Origin: Natrinema saccharevitans | Lineage (GTDB): Archaea; Halobacteriota; Halobacteria; Halobacteriales; Natrialbaceae | Length of the DNA stretch: 64,000 nucleotides | Assembly (NCBI RefSeq): GCF_001953745.1 | Contig: NZ_LWLN01000001.1 | Location: 1,550,001 to 1,614,000 of the forward strand | Direction: 5' to 3' | Shown: positions 46,275 through 54,835 of the stretch, in pieces | Layout of the letters: each line of letters starts with the position of its first letter | How positions within the stretch are numbered: position 1 is the first letter of the stretch | Position numbers and translations under genes: made by a program | Notes under the pieces: model-generated | Databases searched by the model: none | Seen by the model: the letters and a program-made list of their open reading frames with translations, nothing else | What the model was told of the DNA's origin: nothing

Positions 46275-47246
46275 ATGACCGAGAACTTCCCCGACTACGT
46301 CGACGTCGATTACGACGACGGCAACGGCGAAGACCCCGAAGACTACCAGCACATTCAGGACAAGATCGAGAAGGCCATCGAGGTCACCCGCGAGGGGCTC
46401 GAGGCCTACGAGAACCCGGCCGTGATGTGGACCGGCGGCAAGGACTCGACGCTGACGCTGTACTTCATCAAGGAGGTCGCCGACCGCTTCGACCTCGAGG
46501 TACCGCCCGCGGTCTTTATCGACCACTACCAGCACTTCGAGGGGATCCACGACTTCGTCGACCACTGGGCCGACGAGTGGGACCTCGAGGTCATTTACGC
46601 GCGCAACGAAGACGTCGGCGAGTACGTCGACGAACACGGTCTCGAGCCCGGCGACGACATCGAGATCTCCGAACTCTCCGAGCACAACCAACATCACGTC
46701 CGGGAGATCCTCGAGTACGAGGAGGACACTTTCCCGTTCCTGCTGGACACCTACGTCGGCAACCACCTGCTGAAGACGGTCGCGCTCAACGACGCCCTGG
46801 AGGAGTACGACATCGACGGCGTCATCTCCGGCGTCCGCTGGGACGAACAGGAGGCCCGCGCCGACGAGACGTTCTTCTCGCCGCGACACGACCCCGACAT
46901 CTACCCGCCCCACGACCGCATCCAGCCCATCCTGCAGTTCGACGAGGCCGCCGTCTGGGAGGCCTTCTGGAACTTCGTCGTGCCGGACACCGTCGACGAG
47001 TTCCCGGAAGAGGGCTACGTCCCGGAGGCCGATGACGACCTCCCCGAGGGTGTCACCCAGGACGACGTTCCGATCTCGCCGAAGTACTTCGCCGGCTTCC
47101 GCTCGCTGGGCAGCGAGGTCAGCACGGAAAAGAGCGACGAGGACCCCGCCTGGCTTCAGGATCTCGAGGGGACGACCGAACGCGCCGGCCGCGCCCAGGA
47201 CAAGGAGGACCTGATGGAGCGACTGCGCGATCTGGGTTATATGTAG
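46275..47246 (+). CDS. PP-loop protein of the CysD/CysH family, cysteine-free
   Basis: A 323-residue ATP pyrophosphatase-type protein. The PP-loop is VMWTGGKDSTLTLYFIK near residue 50. The C-terminus EGTTERAGRAQDKEDLMERL resembles ATP sulfurylase small subunit CysD (SERQGR...). No cysteine occurs anywhere in the protein, so the C-terminal catalytic Cys of PAPS reductases is absent and a reductase role is unlikely. It may activate sulfate or another substrate. No cysN-type gene is adjacent. Confidence 0.8.
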   Translation: MTENFPDYVDVDYDDGNGEDPEDYQHIQDKIEKAIEVTREGLEAYENPAVMWTGGKDSTLTLYFIKEVADRFDLEVPPAVFIDHYQHFEGIHDFVDHWADEWDLEVIYARNEDVGEYVDEHGLEPGDDIEISELSEHNQHHVREILEYEEDTFPFLLDTYVGNHLLKTVALNDALEEYDIDGVISGVRWDEQEARADETFFSPRHDPDIYPPHDRIQPILQFDEAAVWEAFWNFVVPDTVDEFPEEGYVPEADDDLPEGVTQDDVPISPKYFAGFRSLGSEVSTEKSDEDPAWLQDLEGTTERAGRAQDKEDLMERLRDLGYM

Positions 47247-47333
47247 GGTGGTACGGCCGGCTTGACACCCTTCAAATTACACCGCCAAATGCATAATTAG
47301 ACTTATACTTTTTCGGTTTTGATTATATGAACA

Positions 47334-48200
47334 CTATGTTTCACCTTCTGCATAAACGCTAAAGTGTCCAGCTGGCAGCTCATCCTGATATAAATCATAA
47401 TCGTTCTGACTTCGGAAATGGGTGACTCCATTGATTGCATTAGTGCTAGATACACTCCCTTTTCCATCGAATTTGATTTTATGTCTTCCTGACTGACCAG
47501 TATCAATTTCACTAGTAGAGAATTCGCCATCTTGGATCTCGGTAGATCCACTGATACTAATGGTCGGTCCGCCTTCAAGTCCGACTTCAAGTCCGATAGA
47601 AACGGGACGGTTATTTTTATCTATTGTCCTAGTCGGCGCCCAATTCGATAAATACACGCTATCTTTTTTCACATTAACTCTGTTTGTAAAGGAAGTATAG
47701 GCCCAGATTTCTTGCGCCTCAGCTTTTGACCAAAGCCACATCATATAGTGATAATAGCCGTCATTATCCCGTTCTTGAGACTTATACAACATTGCAGTAT
47801 TTTCCACCTTAGCGTAATCAACTCCCAGCGCATTAGTGATTGAATAATCATAATCTGCACCACCGACAGGATCCAGATTATTCACACCATCTGCTGCTTC
47901 TTGCGTCGGACGCACCTGTAGTGATTTCCCACTAATAGTTCCTGGAGCGACAGCTGTGGGAGAAATGTTTGTATCGTCGGTAGCTTCAAGAGCAACTTTG
48001 GTCATTTCATCGGGAGATTTCATGTTTTCTGGACTTAATTCGAGAGAAATACTTCCTGTCCCTGTGGGCCGTTCCTCTTTGGCTTCTTCGCCTTGATCGT
48101 CAGTATCACTGGCGGACGCCACACCGGGAAGCCCAACAGCCGTAAGACCGCAAAGCGACTTCACTACTTTTCTCCTCTTGGTTGGATTGTTTTCAACCAT
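47334..48200 (-). CDS. AT-rich secreted protein, unknown
   Basis: A 288-residue protein from ATG 48200 (MVENNPTKRRKVVKSLCGLT), with a twin-arginine-like KRRKVVKSL and a hydrophobic stretch ending PGVASAS, so probably exported. The mature part has strand-rich segments (YHYMMWLWSKAEAQEIWAYT; RPVSIGLEVGLEGGPTISI). GC and codon use differ sharply from the neighbouring PP-loop gene: third positions favour A and T. It stands in an AT-rich stretch from about 47250 to 48350, so recent transfer is likely. Family not recognised. Confidence 0.7.
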   Translation of the reverse strand: MVENNPTKRRKVVKSLCGLTAVGLPGVASASDTDDQGEEAKEERPTGTGSISLELSPENMKSPDEMTKVALEATDDTNISPTAVAPGTISGKSLQVRPTQEAADGVNNLDPVGGADYDYSITNALGVDYAKVENTAMLYKSQERDNDGYYHYMMWLWSKAEAQEIWAYTSFTNRVNVKKDSVYLSNWAPTRTIDKNNRPVSIGLEVGLEGGPTISISGSTEIQDGEFSTSEIDTGQSGRHKIKFDGKGSVSSTNAINGVTHFRSQNDYDLYQDELPAGHFSVYAEGET

Positions 48201-48352
48201 ATATATGATAAACACATTTTTGGTATTATATTTTTCTTAATTATTATATGTGCCTATAATGATGTTTGGGCCATCTTCCCTGCCCCCGGAATAAAATATT
48301 GTATCCACCACTCCGAATTAAATTGTTACGCAACTATATGCAGAAGGGTATA

Positions 48353-48541
48353 CTAGTTGGTGGCGCGGTACTCGCCGTGTTTGATGCCCAAAAGAGTCAT
48401 TATTAATCCAAATACAATCATCGACGGCGCAACCATCATCAATACCGTGTCCGTTCCCATCGGCGTAGCGAACATGCCCCCGATACCGATCCCGATCACG
48501 ACGAGAAACGCGACTGCGGTCTTTGGAAGATCGAACTCCAT
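48353..48541 (-). CDS. Small two-helix membrane protein, DUF7333-like
   Basis: A 62-residue protein, MEFDLPKTAVAFLVVIGIGI followed by VLMMVAPSMIVFGLIMTLLG and a charged HGEYRATN tail. It matches a small, frequent haloarchaeal family of unknown function. Normal GC despite the AT-rich island next to it. Confidence 0.72.
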   Translation of the reverse strand: MEFDLPKTAVAFLVVIGIGIGGMFATPMGTDTVLMMVAPSMIVFGLIMTLLGIKHGEYRATN

Positions 48542-48624
48542 GTGCGAGCCTTAGGAGGGGGGCACCTAATGGTATCGGGAATCGGCAGTCCGTTCACGTC
48601 GGGTGGCGAGAAAACGAACGGTCG

Positions 48625-49392
48625 CTACTGCGACGGGCGAACGAGGTTCGCCAGCGCGACGACGACCCCGAAGAACCAGCCCAGCGGGAACGAGAGGCCG
48701 AGCCACATCCCCGCGTAGGCCGCCCCCTCGAGCGTGAAGTTACTCCGGAGGAACTCGTTGAGGCCGCCGACGACCAACACGTTGTCCAGCGCCCAGGCGG
48801 CGAACTCGTAGCTGGGGTCGAGGACGTACGGGTGCAGCGACGGCGTGACCAGGGCGGCGACGACCGGCGGCAGGAACAGCGCGGTCATCGCGAAGGGGTA
48901 GGCGAAGACGACCGTCGTCCCCCGGCCGCCGACCTTCGTGGCGGTCGCCGCGAGCGCGGTCGCGACCGTCGCGACGCCGCTTGCCGCCGCGACCGCAAGC
49001 ACCGCCTCGAGCGGGATGTCGACCTGTTCCATGTACGACATCGCACCCCAGGCGATCGTCAGGAGACCCCAGCCGAGCAGGGCGATACCGGTGACGCCGA
49101 CGATACCCAGGCGGGTCCGCGTCGAGTCGAGTTTCGCCGCGTAGTAGCGGGTCGCGAGACCGAGGACAGTAAGCGGATAGAGGAAGAGCAAGCCGACGAT
49201 CCCGAGCGCGCTCCAGCCGTGATAGGCCACCTTCTGGGGAAGGCTTTCGGGTTGCCACTTGCCCATGACGGAGTGGCCGCGGCCGCGTTGCCTGGGAAAG
49301 ACGATCTCCATCCAGGCTCCGTGTAACCGCTGTATGTCGGCTCTGACCGCGCCGACGAACCCACCGCCACCGCTTCGTGAGCGGGTAGACAT
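48625..49392 (-). CDS. Haloarchaeal polytopic membrane protein
   Basis: A 255-residue protein from ATG 49392 (MSTRSRSGGGGFVGAVRADI). An amphipathic start (IQRLHGAWMEIVFPRQRGRG) precedes six or so hydrophobic helices (SALGIVGLLFLYPLTVLGLA; GIVGVTGIALLGWGLLTIAW; and others). A longer frame upstream is a shadow. No family recognised; the pattern suggests a structural or transporter-like membrane protein. Confidence 0.75.
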   Translation of the reverse strand: MSTRSRSGGGGFVGAVRADIQRLHGAWMEIVFPRQRGRGHSVMGKWQPESLPQKVAYHGWSALGIVGLLFLYPLTVLGLATRYYAAKLDSTRTRLGIVGVTGIALLGWGLLTIAWGAMSYMEQVDIPLEAVLAVAAASGVATVATALAATATKVGGRGTTVVFAYPFAMTALFLPPVVAALVTPSLHPYVLDPSYEFAAWALDNVLVVGGLNEFLRSNFTLEGAAYAGMWLGLSFPLGWFFGVVVALANLVRPSQ

Positions 49393-49496
49393 ACGCGAGC
49401 CAAAAAGCCGGTGTACCGTAAACTTTCCTGCTTTTTCTTCGCGAACGACAGGTCGATACCGGGCGGAAAAAACGCGGCCCGCGACCGCGGCCCGGA

Positions 49497-50333
49497 TCAG
49501 TTCCAGGGCGCGAAGTCGGGATCGACCTCGCGGCTCGTCTCGTCGATGGCGTCGATCGTGTCGATGTCCTCCCGGTCGAGGTCGACGGTTAGCGAGGCCC
49601 AGTTGTCGGCGATGTGGTCCGCGCTGGTCGCCTTCGGGATCGCCGTGACGCCCTTCTCGCGGGCCCAGGCCAGACTGATCTGCGCCTCGGTGACGCCGTG
49701 TTTCTCGGCGACGTCTTGGATCTCGGGCTGGTCGAACACCTGCCCGCGGGCCAGCGGCGAGTAGCCGACGACCTCGACGTCGTAGTTCTCGCAAGCCTCC
49801 CGGATCTCCGCCTGAGGCAACAGCGGGTGGAGTTCGACCTGATTCGCGAGGATCGGCGCGTCACAGACGTCGACGGCTACCTCGAGATCCACGGGGCGGA
49901 AGTTGCTCACACCGACGTTCTCGATCAGACCCTCGTCGTACAGCTCCGAGAGGGCCGAGAGGGACCCCTCGGGATTGTACTCCCCGGAGGGCCAGTGGAC
50001 GTACAGCAGGTCGACGTAGTCGACGCCGAGCCGGTCGAGGCTCGCCCGGGCCGTCTCGAGGACGTCGTCGTGGGCGAGGTTCGAGATCCAGACCTTGGTC
50101 GCGAGGAAGACCTCCTCGCGGTCGACGTCGGCGGCGGCGATCCCTTCGCCGACCGCCTCCTCGTTGTCGTAGGCCTGTGCGGTGTCGATGTGTCGATACC
50201 CCGTCTCGAGAGCCGTGCGAACGCTCTCAGCACACTGGTCGGGATCGTCGTTCTGCCAGGTACCGAGGCCGAGCATCGGCATGCCGTTCGTCGTCGGACA
50301 CGTTTCGGATGCGACTGTGTCGGCGTCTTCCAT
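49497..50333 (-). CDS. Aldo/keto reductase
   Basis: NADPH-dependent (alpha/beta)8 oxidoreductase, 278 residues from ATG 50333 (MEDADTVASETCPTTNGMPM). PMLGLGTWQNDDPD opens the barrel; GYRHIDTAQAYDNEEAVGEG near residue 47 carries the catalytic Asp and Tyr; LATKVWISNL the Lys; and VDYVDLLYVHWPSG the His. The C-terminal IPKATSADHIADN is the cofactor-binding loop. Substrate unknown. It overlaps, on the other strand, nothing real; the longer upstream frame is a shadow. Confidence 0.92.
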   Translation of the reverse strand: MEDADTVASETCPTTNGMPMLGLGTWQNDDPDQCAESVRTALETGYRHIDTAQAYDNEEAVGEGIAAADVDREEVFLATKVWISNLAHDDVLETARASLDRLGVDYVDLLYVHWPSGEYNPEGSLSALSELYDEGLIENVGVSNFRPVDLEVAVDVCDAPILANQVELHPLLPQAEIREACENYDVEVVGYSPLARGQVFDQPEIQDVAEKHGVTEAQISLAWAREKGVTAIPKATSADHIADNWASLTVDLDREDIDTIDAIDETSREVDPDFAPWN

Positions 50334-50481
50334 GTCCGGACGATGGGGCAGCGAGCGAAAATGGGTTTGGGTTGCGGAGAGCGATTCGGGTGTCGGCCGC
50401 CGGTCGTCAGGGCGACGCCGACGAGCCCGCCCGCCCGCGCGATGCGTAGCGCTCAAGGCCGTTCCGGTCGGAGAACTCCTC

Positions 50482-51132
50482 GTGATACGGGACGTCACCA
50501 CCGCAGTACTCGCCGATCCGTTCGTCGCGATGAACGCGATCGGACTGGTCGCGTTCGCGCTCGTCGGCGCGAGCAAGGCGATCCGCGAGGAGTACGATCT
50601 GTTCGGGATCGCGGTCGTCGGCCTCGCCACGGCCTTCGCCGGCGGCGCGACGCGCGATCTCCTCGTCAACCGCGTCCCGCTCGCACTGAGCGATCCCGCC
50701 GAGATCGGCCTCGGACTCCTCGGCGTCGCCCTGGCGATCGGACTCAGCATCGCCCTCGAGTCGCCGGACGATCACCCGGTCACGCTCGTCTCGGACGCCG
50801 TCGGCCTCGCCGCGTTCACCACCGCCGGAGCCATCGTGGCGTCCGGGGCCGGCGTCTCGAGTTTCGGCGTCGTCGTCGTCGCGACGATCAACGCCGTCGG
50901 CGGCGGCGCGATCGCCGACGTCCTGCTGGACCGCCCGCCGTTCATCCTGTTCGAGGACTTCTACGCGAGCTGCGCCGTGCTCGGCGGGACGACCTACTGG
51001 ATCGCGGCGACCGTCGGCGCGTCGGGGACCACCGCCGCGGCCGCCTGCGCCGCGATCACGGTCGGCACGCGGCTGGCCGCGGTCACGTACGGCTGGGCGC
51101 TCCCGACGGCACAGCAGTTCGAACCGACCTGA
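50482..51132 (+). CDS. TRIC-type (UPF0126) cation channel-like protein
   Basis: A 216-residue membrane protein with duplicated UPF0126 (TRIC) repeats. GTG 50482 is chosen because GGAG lies 8 bases upstream and the protein then begins MIRDVTTAVLADPFVAMNAI. Repeat 1: GLVAFALVGASKAIREEYDL, IAVVGLATAFAGGATRDLLV; repeat 2: AVGLAAFTTAGAIVASGAGV, VVVATINAVGGGAIADVLLD. TRIC proteins are K+-permeable trimers; bacterial and archaeal roles are unsettled. Confidence 0.85.
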   Translation: MIRDVTTAVLADPFVAMNAIGLVAFALVGASKAIREEYDLFGIAVVGLATAFAGGATRDLLVNRVPLALSDPAEIGLGLLGVALAIGLSIALESPDDHPVTLVSDAVGLAAFTTAGAIVASGAGVSSFGVVVVATINAVGGGAIADVLLDRPPFILFEDFYASCAVLGGTTYWIAATVGASGTTAAAACAAITVGTRLAAVTYGWALPTAQQFEPT

Positions 51133-51156
51133 GGCCGCCGGCAACGACTACCGACA

Positions 51157-52581
51157 CTATTCGTAGAGCTCGTCCCACGGCCGCTCGCGCTCGAGGGCCG
51201 CGCTCGCCGCGAGAACGTCGTCGTCGGCGAATCGGCCACCGACCAGTTGCAGGCCGACGGGACCGCCGCCGTCGGTCAGGCCGGCGGGGGCGGAAGCGAC
51301 TGGGTGGCCGGTCCAGTTGAACGGCCAGGTCATGGGCCACTCCCAGGCCTCGGCCTCGAGATCGGCGTGGAGGGAAACGTCGGCCTGCGATAGCGTCGGC
51401 GTCACGAGCAAATCGTAGTCGGCCAGCACGTCCTGCACGGCGTCGTATATACCCGTTCTGACGATCCCCGACCGGGCGACGTCAGCGGGCCCGTGGTCGT
51501 CGGCGACGTGCAACATCGCGAGCAGGCTGTCCGAGACGTCCTCGGACTGAGCCCGAAAGTCGACGCCGTGGGCCTCCTCCATGACCGTCGCGCTCTCGAG
51601 GACGGAAGTCGTGTAGGCCGGCATCGCGGCCTCGCTCAGTTCGGCCATCGAGTAGCCGTGATCGACGCCGATCTCGTCGACGGTCGCGCCCGCGTCCGCG
51701 AAGGCGGTCACCGCGTCGTCGACGACCGCACGCACCTCGTCGGCGACGGGAAAGACATCGAGGTCGGGACTGTAGGCGATCCGGTAGTCGTCGATCGATC
51801 GCTCGACGGCCCCTTGATAGTCGATTTCGACGGGGACGCTGTTGGGATCGTCGGGATGCGGACCGGCCAGCAGCGACAGTAACAGAGCGGCGTCGGCGAC
51901 GGTTCGGGTCATCGGCCCCTTCGTCGTGTGCTGGAGTTCGCGCCCGAACGCGCTCGGGCGGCCGTCGTCGGGTACCAGCCCGAACGTCGGTTTGAACCCG
52001 TAGACGCCGCAGGCCGCCGCCGGAATGCGAAGCGACCCGCCCGCGTCGCTGCCCGTCGCGATCGGGGCCATCCCGGACGCCAGCGCCGCCGCCGAGCCGC
52101 CGGAGGAGCCGCCGGCGTTCAGGTCGGTGTCGATCGGCGACGCGGTCGCCCCGACCACCTCGTTGTCGGTCGTCCCCTTGTGGCCCAGCTCCGGCGTGTT
52201 CGTCTTCCCGATCACGATCGCGCCGGCGTCCTCGAGTCGCTCGACGATCGCCGAGGTCCGGTCGGCGACGTGATCGGCGAACAGCGCCGAGCCGTAGGTG
52301 TGGCGGACGCCGGCTTTCAGCGACCCGAGGTCCTTCAGCGCGAGCGGGACGCCGTGGAGCGGACCTACGTCCGCATCGTTCTCGAGCGCGGCGTCGGCCT
52401 CCGCGGCCGCCTCGCGCGCCTCGTCCGCACAGACCGTGACGAAGGCGTTGATCTCGTCGTCGCGCTCGTCGATTCGCTCGAGGTGGGCTTCGACCGCCTC
52501 GGTCGCCGTGACGTCGCCGTTTCGGATGCGGGCCGCGAGGGTGGTCGCGGGGAGTCGCGTGAGGTCCGTCTCGGATGACAT
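51157..52581 (-). CDS. Amidase-signature hydrolase
   Basis: Amidase of the Ser-Ser-Lys family, 474 residues from ATG 52581 (MSSETDLTRLPATTLAARIR). Catalytic Lys in PLHGVPLALKDLGSLKAG near residue 85; the Gly/Ser-rich block AGGSSGGSAAALASGMAP with the cis-Ser near 160; and nucleophile in TGSDAGGSLRIPAAACGVYG near 184. Not adjacent to gatC/gatB, so a GatA role is unlikely; more probably a general amide or indoleacetamide-type hydrolase. Single gene. Confidence 0.9.
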   Translation of the reverse strand: MSSETDLTRLPATTLAARIRNGDVTATEAVEAHLERIDERDDEINAFVTVCADEAREAAAEADAALENDADVGPLHGVPLALKDLGSLKAGVRHTYGSALFADHVADRTSAIVERLEDAGAIVIGKTNTPELGHKGTTDNEVVGATASPIDTDLNAGGSSGGSAAALASGMAPIATGSDAGGSLRIPAAACGVYGFKPTFGLVPDDGRPSAFGRELQHTTKGPMTRTVADAALLLSLLAGPHPDDPNSVPVEIDYQGAVERSIDDYRIAYSPDLDVFPVADEVRAVVDDAVTAFADAGATVDEIGVDHGYSMAELSEAAMPAYTTSVLESATVMEEAHGVDFRAQSEDVSDSLLAMLHVADDHGPADVARSGIVRTGIYDAVQDVLADYDLLVTPTLSQADVSLHADLEAEAWEWPMTWPFNWTGHPVASAPAGLTDGGGPVGLQLVGGRFADDDVLAASAALERERPWDELYE

Positions 52582-52665
52582 ACCGAGAGAACCATACGGG
52601 CCGTGATACATGTTAGTTCGGGACGCGGAGATGCGGGACATCGGGGCACGACCGTCGGATCGCCG

Positions 52666-53151
52666 CTACTCCTCGAGTCCCGCGGCGTACGCGAAGTCGG
52701 CGTCGGTGGCGATCGGGAACTCCCCGTCGACGTCGATTCGCCAGCCGTCGAGGACTGCGGGGTCCTCGAGGGCGTCGGTCAGCGTCGTCCGGACGGCGAG
52801 GAGGTCGACGCCGTAGTAGTCGTTCGGGACTCCCTGGAGGTACTGCAGCGCGGTCTCGAACAGGCTCCGCATCCCGTCGTCGTTCCCGAAATCGAAGTGC
52901 TTGTAGGCCCCGGCTGCGACCTGCACGAGCCCGTGACAGAAGGCGCTCTCGGTGGAGCCGCGGCCGTAATTGTACCATTCCGCTTCGAAGCAGTCGTGTG
53001 ACTCGTGGTACGCGCCCGCGTTGTAGCACGCGACGCCGTGGACCGTCGCCCGGCGGAGCGTCGCGTGTTCCCAGCGGCCGGCCTCGGGATCCCACCCGGT
53101 CGGGGTTCCAGTGGGCGGGCCGACCGTCGGATCCCGGGTATGGTCGTCCAT
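52666..53151 (-). CDS. DUF309 protein
   Basis: A 161-residue all-helical protein from ATG 53151 ([20 protein letters not shown]). The family motif HExHDxxExxW appears as [16 protein letters not shown] near residue 50, with later [17 protein letters not shown]. The metal or nucleic-acid role is unknown for this family. The longer upstream frame is a shadow. It is divergent from the small zinc protein gene. Confidence 0.88.
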   Translation of the reverse strand: MDDHTRDPTVGPPTGTPTGWDPEAGRWEHATLRRATVHGVACYNAGAYHESHDCFEAEWYNYGRGSTESAFCHGLVQVAAGAYKHFDFGNDDGMRSLFETALQYLQGVPNDYYGVDLLAVRTTLTDALEDPAVLDGWRIDVDGEFPIATDADFAYAAGLEE

Positions 53152-53252
53152 ACCCGAACGAACGGCCGAGCGCCGGAAACCTCCGTCGGTCACTTCAAAC
53201 GGCGTGCGTGTAAGCACCGCCTTTATTCGGATGTGAGCCCTTACATCGCGAT

Positions 53253-53381
53253 ATGGAGCATCCGTACGGCCGCTGCCGGCACTGCGGGGAACGTCTCTAC
53301 GCCCACATCGAGGGCGACTACCAGTGTCCGAACTGCGACCGGCGCTACACCGAGGCCGACCTCGAGACGCGGGCCGCCTGA
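53253..53381 (+). CDS. Small zinc-ribbon protein, 42 residues
   Basis: ATG 53253 to TGA 53381: [20 protein letters not shown], then [20 protein letters not shown], ending RAA. Two CxxC pairs (CRHC and CPNC) with the spacing of a zinc ribbon make a compact domain. A TATA-like CTTTATT lies about 30 bases upstream, supporting a leaderless start. Such tiny zinc proteins are abundant in haloarchaea and usually uncharacterised; some modulate stress responses. Not covered by any other gene on either strand. Confidence 0.75.
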   Translation: MEHPYGRCRHCGERLYAHIEGDYQCPNCDRRYTEADLETRAA

Positions 53382-53457
53382 GTCGGGCCGTCCTCGGGTC
53401 CGACGGCGGCGGTCCGGAAACGATCCGTTTTCGGGCCGCCCCGACTCGAATCGGACG

Positions 53458-53464
53458 ATTTAAC
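53458..53464 (+). promoter_or_regulatory. TATA box of tRNA-Leu
   Basis: GATTTAA lies about 30 bases before the tRNA 5' end at 53493, the expected distance for archaeal tRNA transcription. Confidence 0.5.
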
Positions 53465-53492
53465 CCCGGGGCAGCCTCAGTAGGAAACGCGT

Positions 53493-53575
53493 GCGAGGGT
53501 AGCCAAGCGGTCAACGGCGGCGGACTCAAGATCCGCTCTCGTAGGAGTTCGTGGGTTCGATCCCCTCCCCTCGCA
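53493..53575 (+). tRNA. tRNA-Leu(CAA)
   Basis: 83 bases with a 7-bp acceptor stem (GCGAGGG/CCCTCGC), D arm, anticodon stem GCGGA/TCCGC with loop CTCAAGA (anticodon CAA, reading UUG), a long type II variable arm, and T loop TTCGATC. The discriminator is A73; CCA is not encoded. The T stem GTGGG/CCCTC has a U-U opposition at positions 50-64. No intron is seen. Confidence 0.9.
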
Positions 53576-53667
53576 TCGCAGTGAGGCGCACACGCGCCGA
53601 ACGAGATGCAACGGGAGCGGATCGAACGACGCCGAGGTTCTGCGCATCGCGCAGGTTCTCGGAGGTT

Positions 53668-53688
53668 GTTCGATCCCCTCCCCTCGCA
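53668..53688 (+). repeat. att-like repeat of the tRNA-Leu 3' end
   Basis: GTTCGATCCCCTCCCCTCGCA, starting here, repeats 21 bases of the tRNA 3' end (53555-53575), 113 bases downstream in the same direction. Duplicated tRNA 3' ends mark integrase recombination sites. No integrase gene lies between the copies. Confidence 0.7.
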
Positions 53689-53703
53689 CTCACCATAGTG
53701 CGC

Positions 53704-53724
53704 GGCAAGACGGAGCGTCTTGCC
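53704..53724. other. Perfect 9-bp hairpin downstream of the att-like repeat
   Basis: GGCAAGACG-GAG-CGTCTTGCC. No T-tract follows, so a terminator role is uncertain. The rest of 53576-53942 shows no gene; it holds the repeated tRNA end and the promoter region of the IMPase gene. CCCTCGCA from the tRNA end recurs again at 53723-53730. Confidence 0.4.
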
Positions 53725-53942
53725 CTCGCAAACTTCTGCCGACCGTCGAACGGACAGCGAGCGGTGTCCACTCGAGGGTCGCTCCCGGCGGTCTCACGAA
53801 CGAGCAGCGAGTTCCCCTCTTCCGAGCGACGGCACGGGGCGCAGTCGGAGAGTGACCCGACCGCCACGAGGGCAAGGCCGTCGCGTGGCCCCGGTCAGGG
53901 GAGATCACGACCACTTTTCCGACCCGGTCACCGAGAACGGAC

Positions 53943-54740
53943 ATGAGCGAAGGTCAATCCCGCCGCGAGACCGTCGCGGTTCGCGCAGCCGCGGCTGGAG
54001 CCGCCGTCGCGGCCGACTCGTTCCGGACCGACCTCGAGATCGAGTCGAAAGACCGCGAGACCGACGTCGTCACGCAGGTCGACCGGGACGCACAGGAGCG
54101 GGTCATCGAGACGATCCGCGAGTCGTTCCCGGACGATCCCGTCGTCGGCGAGGAGGAAGACGCGTTGAAGCGGGTCCCCGAATCGGGGCCGGCCTGGATC
54201 GTCGACCCCATCGACGGGACGAACAACTACGTCGCCGAGTCCCGGGCGTTCGGCACCGCCGTCGCGGCCGTGATCGACGGCGAACCGGTCGCCGCCGCGT
54301 TCGATTGCCCCGCGCTCGGGGACGTCTACCGAGTCGGCCCTAGCGGCGCATATCGCAACGACAACCCCCTGTCGGTCAGCGACTGCAGCGATCCTGCGGC
54401 CGCCACCGTCTGCCCGACGTTCTGGTGGGGCCGCGACCGGCGCGACGAGTACGCCGCCGCCACCCGGGCGATCGTCCGGCGGTTCGACGACATGCGCCGG
54501 TACGGCTGCGCCCAGCTCGAGCTGGCGATGGTCGCCTCGGGCGCGCTCGAGGGAACGCTGACCAACGTGCGGGCCAACCCCTGGGACACCGTCGCCGGCG
54601 TCGGCATGGTTCGCGAGGCCGGCGGCGTCGTCACCGACCTCGCGGGCGATCGCTGGCGACACGACAGCGAGGGACTGATCGCCTCGAACGGCGAGATTCA
54701 CGACGCCGTCCTCGCGGCAGCCCGAGAGATCGGCGACTGA
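53943..54740 (+). CDS. Inositol monophosphatase-family phosphatase
   Basis: Metal-dependent sugar-phosphatase of the IMPase/FBPase family, 265 residues. Motifs: VVGEEEDALKR (Glu metal ligand) near residue 68, WIVDPIDGTNNYV near 90 with the metal aspartates, and late RANPWDTVAGVGMVREAGGV near 205. In archaea some act as fructose-1,6-bisphosphatases, others on inositol phosphate; sequence alone does not decide. Transcribed on the plus strand between the att-like scar and DUF63. Confidence 0.9.
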   Translation: MSEGQSRRETVAVRAAAAGAAVAADSFRTDLEIESKDRETDVVTQVDRDAQERVIETIRESFPDDPVVGEEEDALKRVPESGPAWIVDPIDGTNNYVAESRAFGTAVAAVIDGEPVAAAFDCPALGDVYRVGPSGAYRNDNPLSVSDCSDPAAATVCPTFWWGRDRRDEYAAATRAIVRRFDDMRRYGCAQLELAMVASGALEGTLTNVRANPWDTVAGVGMVREAGGVVTDLAGDRWRHDSEGLIASNGEIHDAVLAAAREIGD

Positions 54741-54835
54741 GACGGTCCGTCCCACGGCGCCGGTCGACGGGCGAGCCGAAGTGTCTGGCTGGCTGAAATC
54801 GGAAACGGTAAGCGCCCCCCACTACGGGTTCCGGT

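Noticed and set aside
53576-53942. Frames across the region after tRNA-Leu
   Set aside because: They cross the tRNA-end repeat, lack codon bias and have no motifs.
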